64,000 bases of DNA from Pegea sp. RAD2-039 (lineage: Eukaryota; Chordata; Thaliacea; Salpida; Salpidae): assembly GCA_034620365.1 (NCBI GenBank), contig JAQGEQ010000094.1, forward strand, positions 124,001-188,000. The letters run 5' to 3'. The notes beneath the pieces are model-generated. The model did not search any database, was not told the origin of the DNA, and saw only the letters and a list, made by a program, of their open reading frames with translations. Shown piece by piece: positions 36,751-47,968 of the stretch. Each line of letters starts with the position of its first letter. Within the stretch, counting starts at the first letter, position 1. A program made the translations under genes and the position numbers.

Positions 36751-37029
36751 TTCATTTTGGCAATTATAATAATAATTATTTAATAAATGTTTTTAAATCA
36801 ATATTACATGTTCATACAATGTCCTAAACTACCTGGTTAGTGACTGGCATGTGAGTTTTTTTATATACAAAAAGGTAAATAGTTATTGATTAATATTAGT
36901 TATAATTTGAAATAAAATACATTTTAAAATATCATTTATTTGGATAGAATTTAGAAAAATTGAGCAATTAGATGAGAATTAAACTTACAAAAGCTTAAAG
37001 TTTATTTCAATAATGCTAGCAACAAAATG

Positions 37030-37290
37030 GACGAGTAGTTAAGATAATTGGTTGCTAATCTATTTTACTTTGAGGGCATGGGTTAAAATCCCAGCTTGTC
37101 ATCGAAGATACGGCATTCCTCGCTATATTAACCCACTCAATAAGCACAGAAACCATCTTGTTAATTATGAGTGAATAGTGCCACTGCATTGTGGTTGTTT
37201 CAGAAGAAATAATGTTTATAAGAGGAAGTTCAAACAGAATATTTACTCTACGTTGGCATCATAGTACAAGGCCCAGATCAATGACCTATA
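37030..37290 (+). repeat. tRNA-Ser(GCT)-derived SINE or tRNA relic
   Basis: The head 37030-37101 aligns with eukaryotic tRNA-Ser-GCT: GACGAG at the 5' end pairs with CTTGTC at the 3' end, an A box GAGTAGTTAAGATAATTGG, an anticodon loop TTGCTAATC and a B box GGGTTAAAATCCC. Decayed positions (GGTTCGA to GGTTAAA) and a six-base gap in the D region show it is not a working tRNA. The following 190 bases of higher GC, ending in CACTGCATTGTGG, may be the SINE body. It sits just outside the right arm. Confidence 0.55.
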
Positions 37291-37415
37291 AGATATAAAA
37301 TCTCAAATCTTTCACGCAAATAATCTTAGGCTTATCCATGATGAATTAAAAGTTATAAGCTTTTGTAAGATGCCTTTTTTAAAAAAACAACTTTCAAAAG
37401 GTAGTAATGAGAAAA

Positions 37416-37922
37416 TTATTCTTTAAGTTCCTCTTTCTTACAATCATCAGAAAAATTTCCAACCAACAAATTACCTTCATCATCTTCAACAGTTGTTTCT
37501 TCTTCAATTTCATTTTCAAACATAATGTGCTCTTTCAAATGATCCACTTTTAAATCAGCAATACGTTTAGTATAAATACTTTTCATTCCTACTACTTTCA
37601 ATTGACTCATGTGATTCTCAATATAAAGATAATCATGGAAGGCTGTCAATCCAAACTCAGTTTCTCGCAATCCAACGAGGTCTACAACTATTCCTTTGTC
37701 AACATTATCTCTGTAAGCAATTAATGAAAATTGTGGTTGACTTCTTTTGTCTGAGTTTCTTTCAAGGTAAACTTTTATTTCTTCGTTTTCAAGAATAAAA
37801 GGTTCATTTCTCGGTGGGTTTATTTGCCAGGTGCAATCAGAAGCATGAAAAATGTCCAAGACAGGCGACGACTCCTTTTGGTAATAAACATTCAATAGTC
37901 TTATTAATTGATCGCAATCCAT
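37416..37922 (-). CDS. small acidic protein, possible NTF2-like fold
   Basis: One open frame of 168 residues, start at 37922, stop TAA. It begins MDCDQLIRLLNVYYQKESS and ends in an acidic tail (FENEIEEETTVEDDEG). The order LLNVYYQ...LDIFHASDCTW...VVDLVGL...DYLYIEN loosely recalls the NTF2-like domain of mRNA export factors of the NXF type (QQYYxxxDxxxRxxLLDAYH...), but the match is by eye and weak. An acceptor-like CTACAG lies 19 bases upstream, so an upstream non-coding or coding exon is possible. Intronless as read; codon use looks normal for the window. Confidence 0.55.
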   Translation of the reverse strand: MDCDQLIRLLNVYYQKESSPVLDIFHASDCTWQINPPRNEPFILENEEIKVYLERNSDKRSQPQFSLIAYRDNVDKGIVVDLVGLRETEFGLTAFHDYLYIENHMSQLKVVGMKSIYTKRIADLKVDHLKEHIMFENEIEEETTVEDDEGNLLVGNFSDDCKKEELKE

Positions 37923-39620
37923 TAGTAAGTTTGAGTAAAAGTTCTGTAGAAGAATGAATAATTAATTTAATCAATATATAAGAACTATATTTTATAATAA
38001 TCAATAGAACGTTGCTAGAAACAATAATTGCAAATAATTAATGGTGATAAAAGGAAATATATTAAACTATTCATGTTTATATAAACTTAGAAAATACCAT
38101 CGATTAAAATATTCAGATAATCTATTTTAATTAAATATTTCAAATAAAATTTTTAAATTAAAGTTTATAAATACTAACTATTAATTAGTTTAATAAAAAA
38201 TAAGTCTTAAAAAAGTTTGTAAACAGAAAATTATAAATAAAATAATATTTTAAATAACTTTTAAGTATTTATTGCAAATTCTATTATCACTCTAATCAGT
38301 TAAACTGCAAAATTAAAAGAGTAGAAAATATAATAATTTTTTATTATACAAAAAGCAATACAGATACAATTATAAAAAACAAACACAAAAATGTATAAGT
38401 AGTCAAGACAAACAGTTTGATTTATTTTACAAATATCAAGTTAGCAGCAAACATTTCTAATAATTATTCTTTAAAACTCAGAAAGTTTAAAGAACTAATC
38501 CAATTAAAAAATCTGTTTATTTCTTAACAATAATTCCATTTGAAGTGAAACTAAATGTTTCCAGTTGATTTAACTTGTAGAGTTATCATAACTGCGATTG
38601 GAGAAAATGAAAATTAATTTAAATTCAAGCTAGCTGCTAAACGTTGATAACTTAATATTTTATCATAATTCAAAATAAAATGCCATTTTAAAAAGTTTGA
38701 AACGAAAAACTAAAACTGATTTAATAATAAAGTTTTTAAATCAAAATATGCAATGTTAAAAATTCTACATTTATATAATTCCTTGCTAAAATATATATAA
38801 ATTTATAATAATATTATTAATATTTATTATCTAATATTAAACAAACTTAAAACAAATAAAATTCGGCAAATATAAAACAAAATAAATTTGATAACTGACA
38901 ATTTTGTGAATATGTTGTTCTTAACTAAACTTTCAGAAGCTACCAGCAGTGCTTACATAAAACGAATTCTAGAATGTTCTAAACCATTCCTAAGAAAATA
39001 ATTCTTATATATTCATCCGCGTTTTCAAGAAAATTTATCAATTGATTTAATTATTTTGTATGTATTATCAAGTATTATTATGTATTAATTGATAGGTATA
39101 TGCAATAGCAAATAAGTACAAGTAAAAAATATTGATAAAATTAAATATAAAATATTTATTCAAATGTAAACTTATAAAATAATTTCCAAATAAACATAAA
39201 TTTATCTAAATTAGATATTTAAACACTAAATCTAAAATGTTTTAATAATATATGACAAATATGAATGAACTAAACTAACAAAACATGAAAACAATTTATA
39301 AAAATTATTTCTAAGTTTAAAATGTCATAAACAAAATATTAAATACATCACTAAGTACAAAGTAGCAAAGTAATGGTGAAATTTTTAAATAAAATACATC
39401 CAAAACTACAAACAAGTAATCTAAAAATACATTACAAATCTTATTTTAAAATATTTATGTTATGTCATAAACTGCGAGGATTCTATTAGATTCCATACAA
39501 GACTATGAACCAAAATAATGTGTTTGTTGTGTAGTGTAGGTACAATGCAAAATGGAAGATATGAGTTAACTTATGTTATTACAGCTGCTCAGCTTCAGTT
39601 TAATTAATTTATATTTTTAT
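37923..39620. other. very AT-rich intergenic DNA
   Basis: No open frame, RNA or repeat I can support; mostly A/T runs. Confidence 0.5.
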
Positions 39621-39624
39621 TACA

Positions 39625-40060
39625 ATAGACGCGAAAGAGGGTGCCTGAAAAGAGCACCTTCTGCTAACAAACATTCTCAAAAACAAAACCTACTAAGATA
39701 GAAATATATAAAGAAAAATATATAACACATAGTATTATGATGAATAATAAATAAGGAGAAATATCACAGTTTAGAAATGACAATATTGGCAATATTATAA
39801 CGGTTCAACTCCTTTTTGAACAACGCGAGTGATTCTGACATGACAATGTCTGATGGCAGCTGGTTGCATGTTCTAATTATTTGCTAGTAGAAAGAATTTG
39901 TTCTGATTTGCGTATCAGGTGATATGGGCTTATATAGGCTATATATATAGATAGAAGCTTATTAAGATGTAATGTGTGTCGTGTGAGTTCATATAACTTG
40001 AGGGAAGGACTAATGGAAAAGAATTAGAGAAAAACAAAATAACTAACTGGAGGAATTCTT
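39625..40060 (-). mobile_element. 3' fragment of the main LINE family
   Basis: Begins with the family's 3' tail (ACGCGAAAGAGGGTGCCTG on the plus strand) and runs through the untranslated region into the last RT codons. 5'-truncated, with a TA-rich insertion near 39930-39955. Confidence 0.75.
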
Positions 40061-40329
40061 TTATTCGTTTGAAGCTTGCAGTCATATCCTTTGAGGTCAG
40101 GGATCTTCTTTCATGATTGGAGAAATGGAAAGAATATCTATTAAGAAAAGTGATTTTAGGCATCATAATAACTCCGTACTACTCACACAGCAATGATCCG
40201 TTGGAGAATATGAAGGTGAATAATAATAGCGATAAAAATAAAATTGAATAAATCTTACATTAACAGTATTACAATTAATTAGAAATTACACTATATAAAA
40301 AACCTCCTATACAAACTAAAGTAGACCCT

Positions 40330-41085
40330 TCTAACAAATCTTTGTACAAAGATTTTTGTATAGTTTACGAGAAATATAATTCTAGCTTCTCTTTAGGAGG
40401 ATAGCAATAGATGATGTCAGTGTGATTGTGTATGCAGATGATATCAACCTACTATCTTTTAATCCTTCAAAACTTCAAACTAAATTATACGCTGTAGAAA
40501 ATAGCCTATGAACTGGCAGTTCAGAATCCAGCCCACAAAGTCTGAAATTATAACTTTTTCTCGTAAACCAGCTGCAAATTCCTTGAACCAATACTCCATC
40601 AATAGATTTACATTCAACGAAAATTTTCGGTCCTAGACCTTGGCATTACCCTATCATCTGACTTTAAATAGCACATTTATGTTTCCAAAATCTTTTCAAA
40701 AGAAATCATCTTGTCTACTTTATTACAAAGACCTTTACTTCTAAGGAACCATACTTTTTTTATAATTTTCCTCAAATTGTACGTACGTTCAATTCTTGAA
40801 TACAATATCGGTGAATGGATACCATATCAAGTTGGTGATAAAAAAATCGTATCTCGTTCAGACAACATTTACGAGATTGGTATTTCAACACTGTCATTTA
40901 TAGAAACCGTGTTTCTTTTTCTCTGTTTTATATTATTAACACTATATATTCACTATTATATGTTTTGGGAACTACTGAAAAGCCATGTGAAACATCTTTT
41001 GCTTTCTAAATTTATAACTAAATTATACAAAATATATATTGGTGATTTTTCATGCACTCTCTGTCGCGCTTATTGTAATAAAAAA
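40330..41085 (+). mobile_element. LINE fragment with the RT catalytic box
   Basis: The plus strand reads DDVSVIVYADDINLLSFNPS, so the catalytic YADD box is present, followed by RKPAANSLNQYSI, LDLGITLSSDF and YNIGEWIPYQVGD, then the family 3' tail to about 41085 (TCGCGCTTATTGTAATAAA). It opposes the fragment at 39625-40060 head to head, so the two are separate insertions. Several stops and shifts. The open frame at 40711-41196 is part of this relic. Confidence 0.8.
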
Positions 41086-41339
41086 ATTTTGGTTTCGATT
41101 GAGATTATCAGCAAGAAAAAAATTACAAAATATAGTTTTACTTTGGTTGAAAAACTGCAAATACTCATAAACTCATTTATTTACAAATTCAAATAACTTT
41201 GTTAAACTTTGATGCAAACATAAATTCAGAAAGCTTTAAAATAACATCAAAGAAAAAAATTTAGCTTCTAATTATTTCTCATATTTATCAGTTATTATAT
41301 TTCTTCTTTAAACATCAAAACATGTTGCTGTGAAATTTC

Positions 41340-42497
41340 TTAGTAACTTTCCCAGCGGTGAGTCTTGTCATTTTTTAACATTGCTTCTCTTTGTCTTCGT
41401 AGCCTTTCTTCGTGTCGACGACTTTTTTCTTCTTCTTGTTGTCGACGTCTTTCTTCTTGTTCACGACGAATTTGTTCGTTATGCTGACGAACTACCTCGC
41501 TTTCTTCTTCTTGTCGACGCATCTTTTCTTGATCACGTTGAACGCGTTTTTCTTCTTGTTTACGACGTATTTCTTCTTGTCTTCTAAAGTTTTCTTGATC
41601 ACGTTGATAACGTCTTTCTTCTTGTTGACGACGTTTTTCTTCTTGTTGTTGTTGACGTCTTTCTTCTTGTTCACGACGATTTTGTTCATAATGCCGACGA
41701 AGTACCTCCTTTTCTTCTTCTTGTCGACGCATCTTCTCTTGTTCACGTTGATAACGTTTTTCTTCTTGTTGAAGGCGTTTTTCTTCTTGTAATCGACGAT
41801 TTTCTTGTTCTTGTTGACGAAGCATCATTTCTCTTTGTCGGTTATTTGCTGACGCTTGTTGCATTATATGAGATTCAGCTAGACGCTTTACTCTCTCCTT
41901 TTCCTCTCTTTCTCGTCGAAGTCTTTCTTGCTGTTCCTGGTTACGGAGTCGTTTTTCTTCTTGTTGACGACGTCTTTCTTCTTGTTGAAGGCGTTTTTCT
42001 TCTTGTAATCGACGATTTTCTTGTTCTTGTTGACGAAGCATCATTTCTCTTTGTCGCTTATTTGCTGACGCTTGTTGCATTAGATAAGATTCAGTCAGAA
42101 GCTTTATTCTCTCCTTTTCCTCTCTTTCTCGTCGAAGTCTTTCTTGCTGTTCCTGCCTGCGAAGTCTATTTTCTTCTTGTTGACGACGGTTTTCCTCTTG
42201 TTGACGACGTTTTTCTTCTTGTCGACGCATCTTTTCTTGCTCACGTTGAACACGTTTTTCTTCCTGTTGACGACTTTTCTCTTCTTGTTGACGACGTCTT
42301 TCTTCTTTTTGTCGACGTTTTTCTTCCTGTTGACGACGTTTTTCTTCTTCTTGTTGACGACGTTTTTCTTCTTGTTGACGACGTTTTTCTTCTTGTTGAC
42401 GACGTTTTTCTTCTTGTTGACGACGTTTTTCTTCTTCTTGTTGACGACGTTTTTCTTCTTGTTGCTGCTTATATATTTCACCTGAAGAATTCCACAT
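41340..42497 (-). CDS. Gln/Glu/Arg-repeat coiled-coil protein
   Basis: An unbroken frame of 385 residues from ATG at 42497 to TAA. After MWNSSGEIYKQQ almost everything is built from EEKRRQQ and EQEKMRRQ-type units, predicting a long charged single alpha-helix or coiled coil, as in trichohyalin-like proteins. A 216-base (72-residue) tandem duplication covers about 41771-42203, including the less regular block LTESYLMQQASANKRQREMM. The frame also stays open upstream to an acceptor-like GACAG at about 42534 (GKSCRVLFDAII), so an upstream exon is possible. Function unknown. Low-complexity codons keep several other frames open as well; those are shadows. Confidence 0.65.
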   Translation of the reverse strand: MWNSSGEIYKQQQEEKRRQQEEEKRRQQEEKRRQQEEKRRQQEEKRRQQEEEKRRQQEEKRRQKEERRRQQEEKSRQQEEKRVQREQEKMRRQEEKRRQQEENRRQQEENRLRRQEQQERLRREREEKERIKLLTESYLMQQASANKRQREMMLRQQEQENRRLQEEKRLQQEERRRQQEEKRLRNQEQQERLRREREEKERVKRLAESHIMQQASANNRQREMMLRQQEQENRRLQEEKRLQQEEKRYQREQEKMRRQEEEKEVLRRHYEQNRREQEERRQQQQEEKRRQQEERRYQRDQENFRRQEEIRRKQEEKRVQRDQEKMRRQEEESEVVRQHNEQIRREQEERRRQQEEEKSRRHEERLRRQREAMLKNDKTHRWESY

Positions 42498-42539
42498 TAT
42501 GATAGCATCAAAAAGTACTCTACAGCTTTTTCCCTGTCA

Positions 42540-44700
42540 AACGACTTAACTCTTATTAATAAAAATAAATAATAATAATATTTTTTAATAAAATAAATAC
42601 TTACCCTTATTTTAATAAAAGTTTACTAACCCTATAATAAATTACTTTGGTTTAAATTAACTATGATAATTTAGAAACTAAATAAGATACCATTTAAACA
42701 ATTTTATTTTCTAAAAACTAATTTAAAATTTGATCTAACCACAAAAGAGAGTAACTAGAAAATTAAACATCAAAAAATACCTAGGCCTAAAGTCTAAAAA
42801 ACTTCCTTTGTGAGATATTGACCCAGGACTAGTCGCTAGCAGGTGTAAAATCAAATGGCCCTATTCTGCAGACTATTTTATAGAATAGATTGAGAGTTTC
42901 CAAACATTTTTTACAAATTTATTTGATTAGTTTCATCTAAAAAATGTAAATACTCTTGTTAAAAAAATAAATTCATTCTTTGCCAATAATTTTATAATGA
43001 ATAATTAAAAAAATCCTATTTTTTTTTCTAAAGAAAGTTTTTAATAGCTAGTAAACATTTAAGCTAATTTATTCCAAAGGTAATTCTATTCGTATGAGAA
43101 AGTTATAACTTGCTCTAACTGCTGCTTATGATTGTTAGTTATAAACTTACTACTAAAGGTAAAAGCAAAATTTATTTATCAATTGTCTTTAATTTTCATT
43201 TATTCTCTGAAATCATTATTTAAAGTCATTAGTACTACACTTCAGGACTTTTCTTCTTACTACAACTATAAAATTTTTAATCCTTATAACTTTAAAACTT
43301 GTTTCTATTTTGCAAATGATGGTTTTACAGAAATAAAATAGTTCTAATAAATAAATAACTATTTTTATGACTCAAAATATTGTTTTTATACTAGTTCTTT
43401 TATACTCTTAGTTATTCATTAGTTGAAAATATCTTTATTATTTATTTTTTATTTATTTAAAGGAATTTTCTGTAAAAATTGTTTATCTTTTTTTTCGGTC
43501 AAATTGTTTTGAATCATTACATATTTTAAGAGTTAAACAAATTTTCTATATAACAAATTTACTTGATTTTTTTTTAATGGAAAACGTTTTACTGAAGTTT
43601 CTTATTTTTTATCTTATTATTTTTTAAACTTATGAATTCTTGGTTTTTATTTTGTTTATCGATCCATCAAATTATATAGAGGTCTTTTTTTCTTGTTAGT
43701 TCAGTTATCAAAGTAGAAAAAGTTAAATGAAATTTATATAAATATATATAATAAGATATTTTCAAAACTATATTTTGGGGTTTGATAAAATTTTATAAAT
43801 CTGAAAATTAAACTATTAAAGAATATTAAAGTTAAGTAATTAACTAAACAATATTTTGAATTCTGTGAATAATTTTCATTGAATTTTAACTCCAGTTAAA
43901 AATTGATATACTTTCAGGATTATTTGTTAAGGACTACTTCAACGATTTTTATATTAAACTAATGTTAAATGGCTTCAGCTTTCTTGAAAATAACTTTATT
44001 TTGATGTCATTTATCATTTAGTAATTTAAATTCATAATTCGAAGGGTTCAAAAGTTTAACTTTAATGACATTTAGTATTAGTCAGACTAATTATTTTCAA
44101 ACGTTTACAAGCTTCTTGATAAGCAGCTGTTGAAACAACATTTTATAAATCAAAAGATTAAATAACTATGAGTCATATCCAAGAAAACAATTTATAGATA
44201 AAAAATTATCTATTAAGTTTGCAGAAATATTTTGTGACCAAATTAAATTACCATAATTAGAAAACAAAAATTTTTTTATTTTTTTAAATGCTGAGAAACT
44301 GTTAAAAACGTTTTGACCGAAGTCTAGATGAAACATATTTTAAGTTTTTACATCTATATACTTTTATAAGCAATATAAAATTTAATACAAAACTTTATAA
44401 AATTTATATATACCTCTTTGTGTGAAAAAATGACAAACAAAAACATTTGACTTCTTTTATTTATTTTTAAAATTATACAAAATCATCTTAATTATTTTGA
44501 TAATTGATAAACAGGATAACAATTTAAGAAATATTGTTAATGATTTTATGCTTCAATTTTCTTCAGTAATTGAAATAATTAATTTTTTTCATGTAGCTGA
44601 AAGGTTTATTAAAACTAGATTATATAAAAACTGATAATATAAAAATTGCTTGTTTTAATTCTATCAGCTTTTCAATTAATTTTTTCTGGCTACAGAAATG
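42540..44700. other. AT-rich intergenic DNA
   Basis: No supported features. The 69-codon plus frame at 43132 has no family resemblance. Confidence 0.4.
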
Positions 44701-46700
44701 AAACGTTTTAATAAATCTTTTTCTTTTATAAAGGTATGAAAATTTATTAACAACAATTTAAAAAGCTTTAATATTTCTTTCGTTTTAAGAATGCATCCAA
44801 TTGCTATATGAAGACACGTAGCATTAAAAATGATAAATGGGAAGATATCACAGCAGATCTTTCTAACCAGCGTTCTGTTTTCTGCAAACAATTAATAGAA
44901 AATGAGAAATATGATATTAAGGAAGAGGAAAAAATTTTGGTAGCAACTATTTCATGCTATTCTTATTCATTTAAAGTTTGTACAACTAGCTTTATATTAG
45001 AAGCAAATAAAGTTAAATAAGCCTCACCATTTCATGTAAAAACTGTTGTTATTTAAGTATATATGGCAGTTTTACTCGTCATTGCTGTTTACCTCTAAAG
45101 TTAATCGAAAAAGAAGATGAAATCACAATTAGAAGTTATATACATTTTGTTAGAGCAGATGATTTAAATTGAATCTACTATATCAATAAAAGTATGCATA
45201 GATTCATTTTAAATAAGGTTCTTAGGTTAAAAAATATATTCTAATTAGTAGTTTATTAAAGATGTAACAAATTACTTAGAGTTAGTGATTTGTATTGACT
45301 TGTCATAAAATATTTCATCTGGAGAAGAAATCGATTTAGACTTTGTTGTTCTTGTTACAATAAAAATCTTTCAATGAATATAGGGTGAAAATAAATTTAT
45401 GTACTGCAAAAAATCATTTAATATGAAAAGTAATTTGCAAGAACATACTCGCACTGTCCACGAAAAACAAAAAGCTTTTAACTTCATTAATTCTCTTGAT
45501 CGGTTCTCGTGAAGTTGTTAAACTAACGAATTGTTTAACATTTCTTAAGTAAGGTACAAGAAATTCTCCGCACTCAGGATTGCTTTCTGATGATTTATGA
45601 GATGAAGTCACGTCAAGCTTTAAGGCTTTAGCTTATAGAATTGATTTCGACTCAAGTCATCTGTACACTGTATTTAATGCTGGTGTAAAGCATTACCACA
45701 ACTATATGCTCTAAGGTCAAACCATACAGCGCTCAGTGAAGATGTTAAGCTTTCAATTGATGTTAACTTGGAAGAATCGCAGAATTATCATTTAGTTCTT
45801 ACATTTCTAATATTAAAAACTCAAACAAATTCACATAACTTACCCCTTAGAATATCTTGTAGACATGTAATATCATTTGAAGTGATGCTCACTATTAGAT
45901 TGCATGATGATAAAGTTAAATATCCATATTTTTCTGATTTACAAGACTGCGCGCTTGCTATAGTTTGCTTTAATTAGAAATTTTAACTCATTCATATTCG
46001 AACCATTACGGAATTTCCTGAGTGGTTAACCAACTGGGATAACAAAATTAATTTCATTGTTTGTTGTTTTAAAGACTTTAATTTACTTGAATATATGAAA
46101 TCGTTTCTAAAGCATATTTTTAAATTGATAGATACTTTATATTACTTCAATTTTTATTCTTCTTGTAATGTAAGACCGAAAAAAATAAACAAAATGTTTA
46201 TCAATGTTTATATTTGCTATCAAAAGACTATGTTTGAAAATAGACTATTGTATACCGACTACACAAGTGTTTAAAAAAAGTAAAGAGTTGTTGCAGATTA
46301 AATCTACAATAAAATGGTGCTTTAAAGCATCAAACAGAATTACAGAGTCTACAAGAGTGATATAGAAGAGCATTCAATTTTTAAGATAATCTAATGTTTT
46401 ATAGTATTTTATTTTAAACTTAGATTTGTTTTTATTCTTTTTATCTTAAGGTTATATGAATGCGTCACGATGGTTCTTAGGTAGTTTTCCACCTGTTAGC
46501 AAAATAAAGCTAAACATTTCTTTATAAGACGTTTGAATGTATTCTTGGAAATGTTTTTTTAGTTGTTGACATAAAATTTTATTTTGTTTTAACAGCATAA
46601 AGTCATAAAGTTTTTTTATCATACAATTTGTAGGATTTGAAAGATAATAGAACGCAAAACAACGTAGGGTCACTTCTTAAACTTTTTGTTGCAAATGTTT
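44701..46700 (+). pseudogene. decayed coding region including a C2H2 zinc-finger relic
   Basis: At 45396-45500 the plus strand reads FMYCKKSFNMKSNLQEHTRT, then VHEKQKAFNF. This is a C2H2 finger with its F, L, H and H positions and an HEKxKxF-type linker, but without the first cysteine, and it runs into a stop soon after. Flanking segments (44808-45020, 45768-45977) are open for 65-70 codons with no recognised family; they may be other parts of the same dead gene. No splice structure could be drawn. Confidence 0.4.
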
Positions 46701-47228
46701 TTGTTAAATTCACTATAGTATTTATAAATAAAATTCCTTGAAATCATTGAAAAGATAATAAATTATTTTATTTAAAATAGTTTTCTATTTACTTTATGGA
46801 TAACAAAAAATAAACATTTATGTTATTTCAGTAATATTAATTTATTATAATATCTATTTCATAAATAATTTATTTAATTCTAGTAATGTACTATATTTTT
46901 CATCTCTAAAAAGTGATTGATATTCATCAAATCCACCTTATTTATTGTTTTTGTTCAAGCTGATCTTAGTCACAGCGTTATTTGTTTAAAACTTAAAACA
47001 AAATTAATGAATTATCTTTTCTACTTCATTGAACGAATATAAGCATTTATCTGTCTAATAAGTGTTTCATAATTATAACCAATAACATATACTTTGTAAT
47101 TACTAATATCAACTTAGGAAAGGTTAGTAAAAAGCTACTTAAAAATTTCTACTTAATTACATTTTTGTAATGATTACGCTAAACAAATTTACACTATGCG
47201 TAAAAATGAAAATTAAACATTTTCTCTA

Positions 47229-47826
47229 TATGACGTCATTGCTTCCTGATAGGAAATCATTTGATGATTCATCGCCGCCATATTCCATTTTAGATTGAAA
47301 GCTCAAAGTAACTCTTTGGTTTACTATTTAACAACCTAATATCAACAAATTGATTAAGTAACTGGCTTTCTTTGATGTTTTCCGATAGCGTAAGTATGTT
47401 CTGAATAAAAGGAAAGTGTCATTAATCAAATGATTCGTAATCTTAATTAATGCCTAAAAATTTTGTGCTAATAATTTTCGCCTTAGAAATTATCATGCCA
47501 AAATTTAAGACTTTATTAACTTAATTGATTGTTGTAATTTCACTTTAAACTAATTAATATCCGTGTAAAAGTTTTAAATTAAAAGAAAATTTATGAAAAT
47601 CTTGGAAAAAAGTTTGTCATTTTCTCAGATATTTGTGGAAACAATTTTTCGAAGAAATTAATTGTAAAACACTAAAATTAATCAAAGAAAACCGGTTGCG
47701 CAATATTGCTCATTTCGAAGATTTGACTAATAGCTTGAAGTAATAACTTTTTGTTAATTACCCTGAAATATGATATGGGAGTGATGATTCATCAAATAAT
47801 TTCCTATCAAGAAGCAATGACGTCAT
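47229..47826. repeat. 45-bp inverted repeat flanking 500 bases (MITE-like)
   Basis: 47229-47275 and 47781-47826 are near-perfect inverted copies (TGACGTCATTGCTTC, then TGATAGGAAAT and TTTGATGA) with about four mismatches. The ends are TGACGTCA palindromes. The unit ends about 140 bases before the TGF-beta start codon. It has the form of a short non-autonomous DNA transposon, but no clear target-site duplication is visible. Confidence 0.6.
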
Positions 47827-47898
47827 TTGTTTAAATTCTGTTTATACTATAGTCGAAACGAGAGACTCTTAAAACTTTTTCTTTCAGTGATTTTTTTG

Positions 47899-47907
47899 TT
47901 ATAAAAG
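47899..47907 (+). promoter_or_regulatory. TATA box of the TGF-beta gene
   Basis: TTATAAAAG lies about 65 bases before the ATG at 47969. It immediately follows the inverted-repeat unit, so the core promoter abuts a possible transposon. Confidence 0.5.
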
Positions 47908-47968
47908 TAGATATCTTATTGACAAGACACCTCTTCTATTTGCTGATTTTTTGAACGGACAAAACAAG

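Larger units (their letters stand above)
33078..36944. repeat. right arm of the large inverted duplication
   Basis: Inverted counterpart of 26908-30172. It carries exons 12-20 of the micro-exon gene, LINE scraps and the tRNA pair. It is about 600 bases longer than the left arm because of the segment 33443-34061: exon 13, exon 14 and a second copy of the 48-base exon 12 (exon 15). Confidence 0.9.

Noticed and set aside
26908-36944. The inverted duplication as an assembly fold-back artefact
   Set aside because: The arms differ by base changes, small indels and a 600-base exon cassette, and enclose a 2.9-kb unique spacer. A folded read would give identical arms and little or no spacer. Read-level confirmation is still needed.
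40711-41196. 161-codon plus-strand frame
   Set aside because: Covers the broken RT end and 3' tail of a LINE; not a gene.
41412-42502. Several long open frames on the plus strand and in other minus frames over the Gln/Glu/Arg gene
   Set aside because: They exist because the repeated codons contain no stop in any phase; their translations are monotonous Phe/Leu/Val or Lys/Asn runs.
44676-44891. 71-codon minus-strand frame overlapping plus-strand frame 44808-45020
   Set aside because: No support for either as a gene; at most part of a decayed plus-strand coding region.
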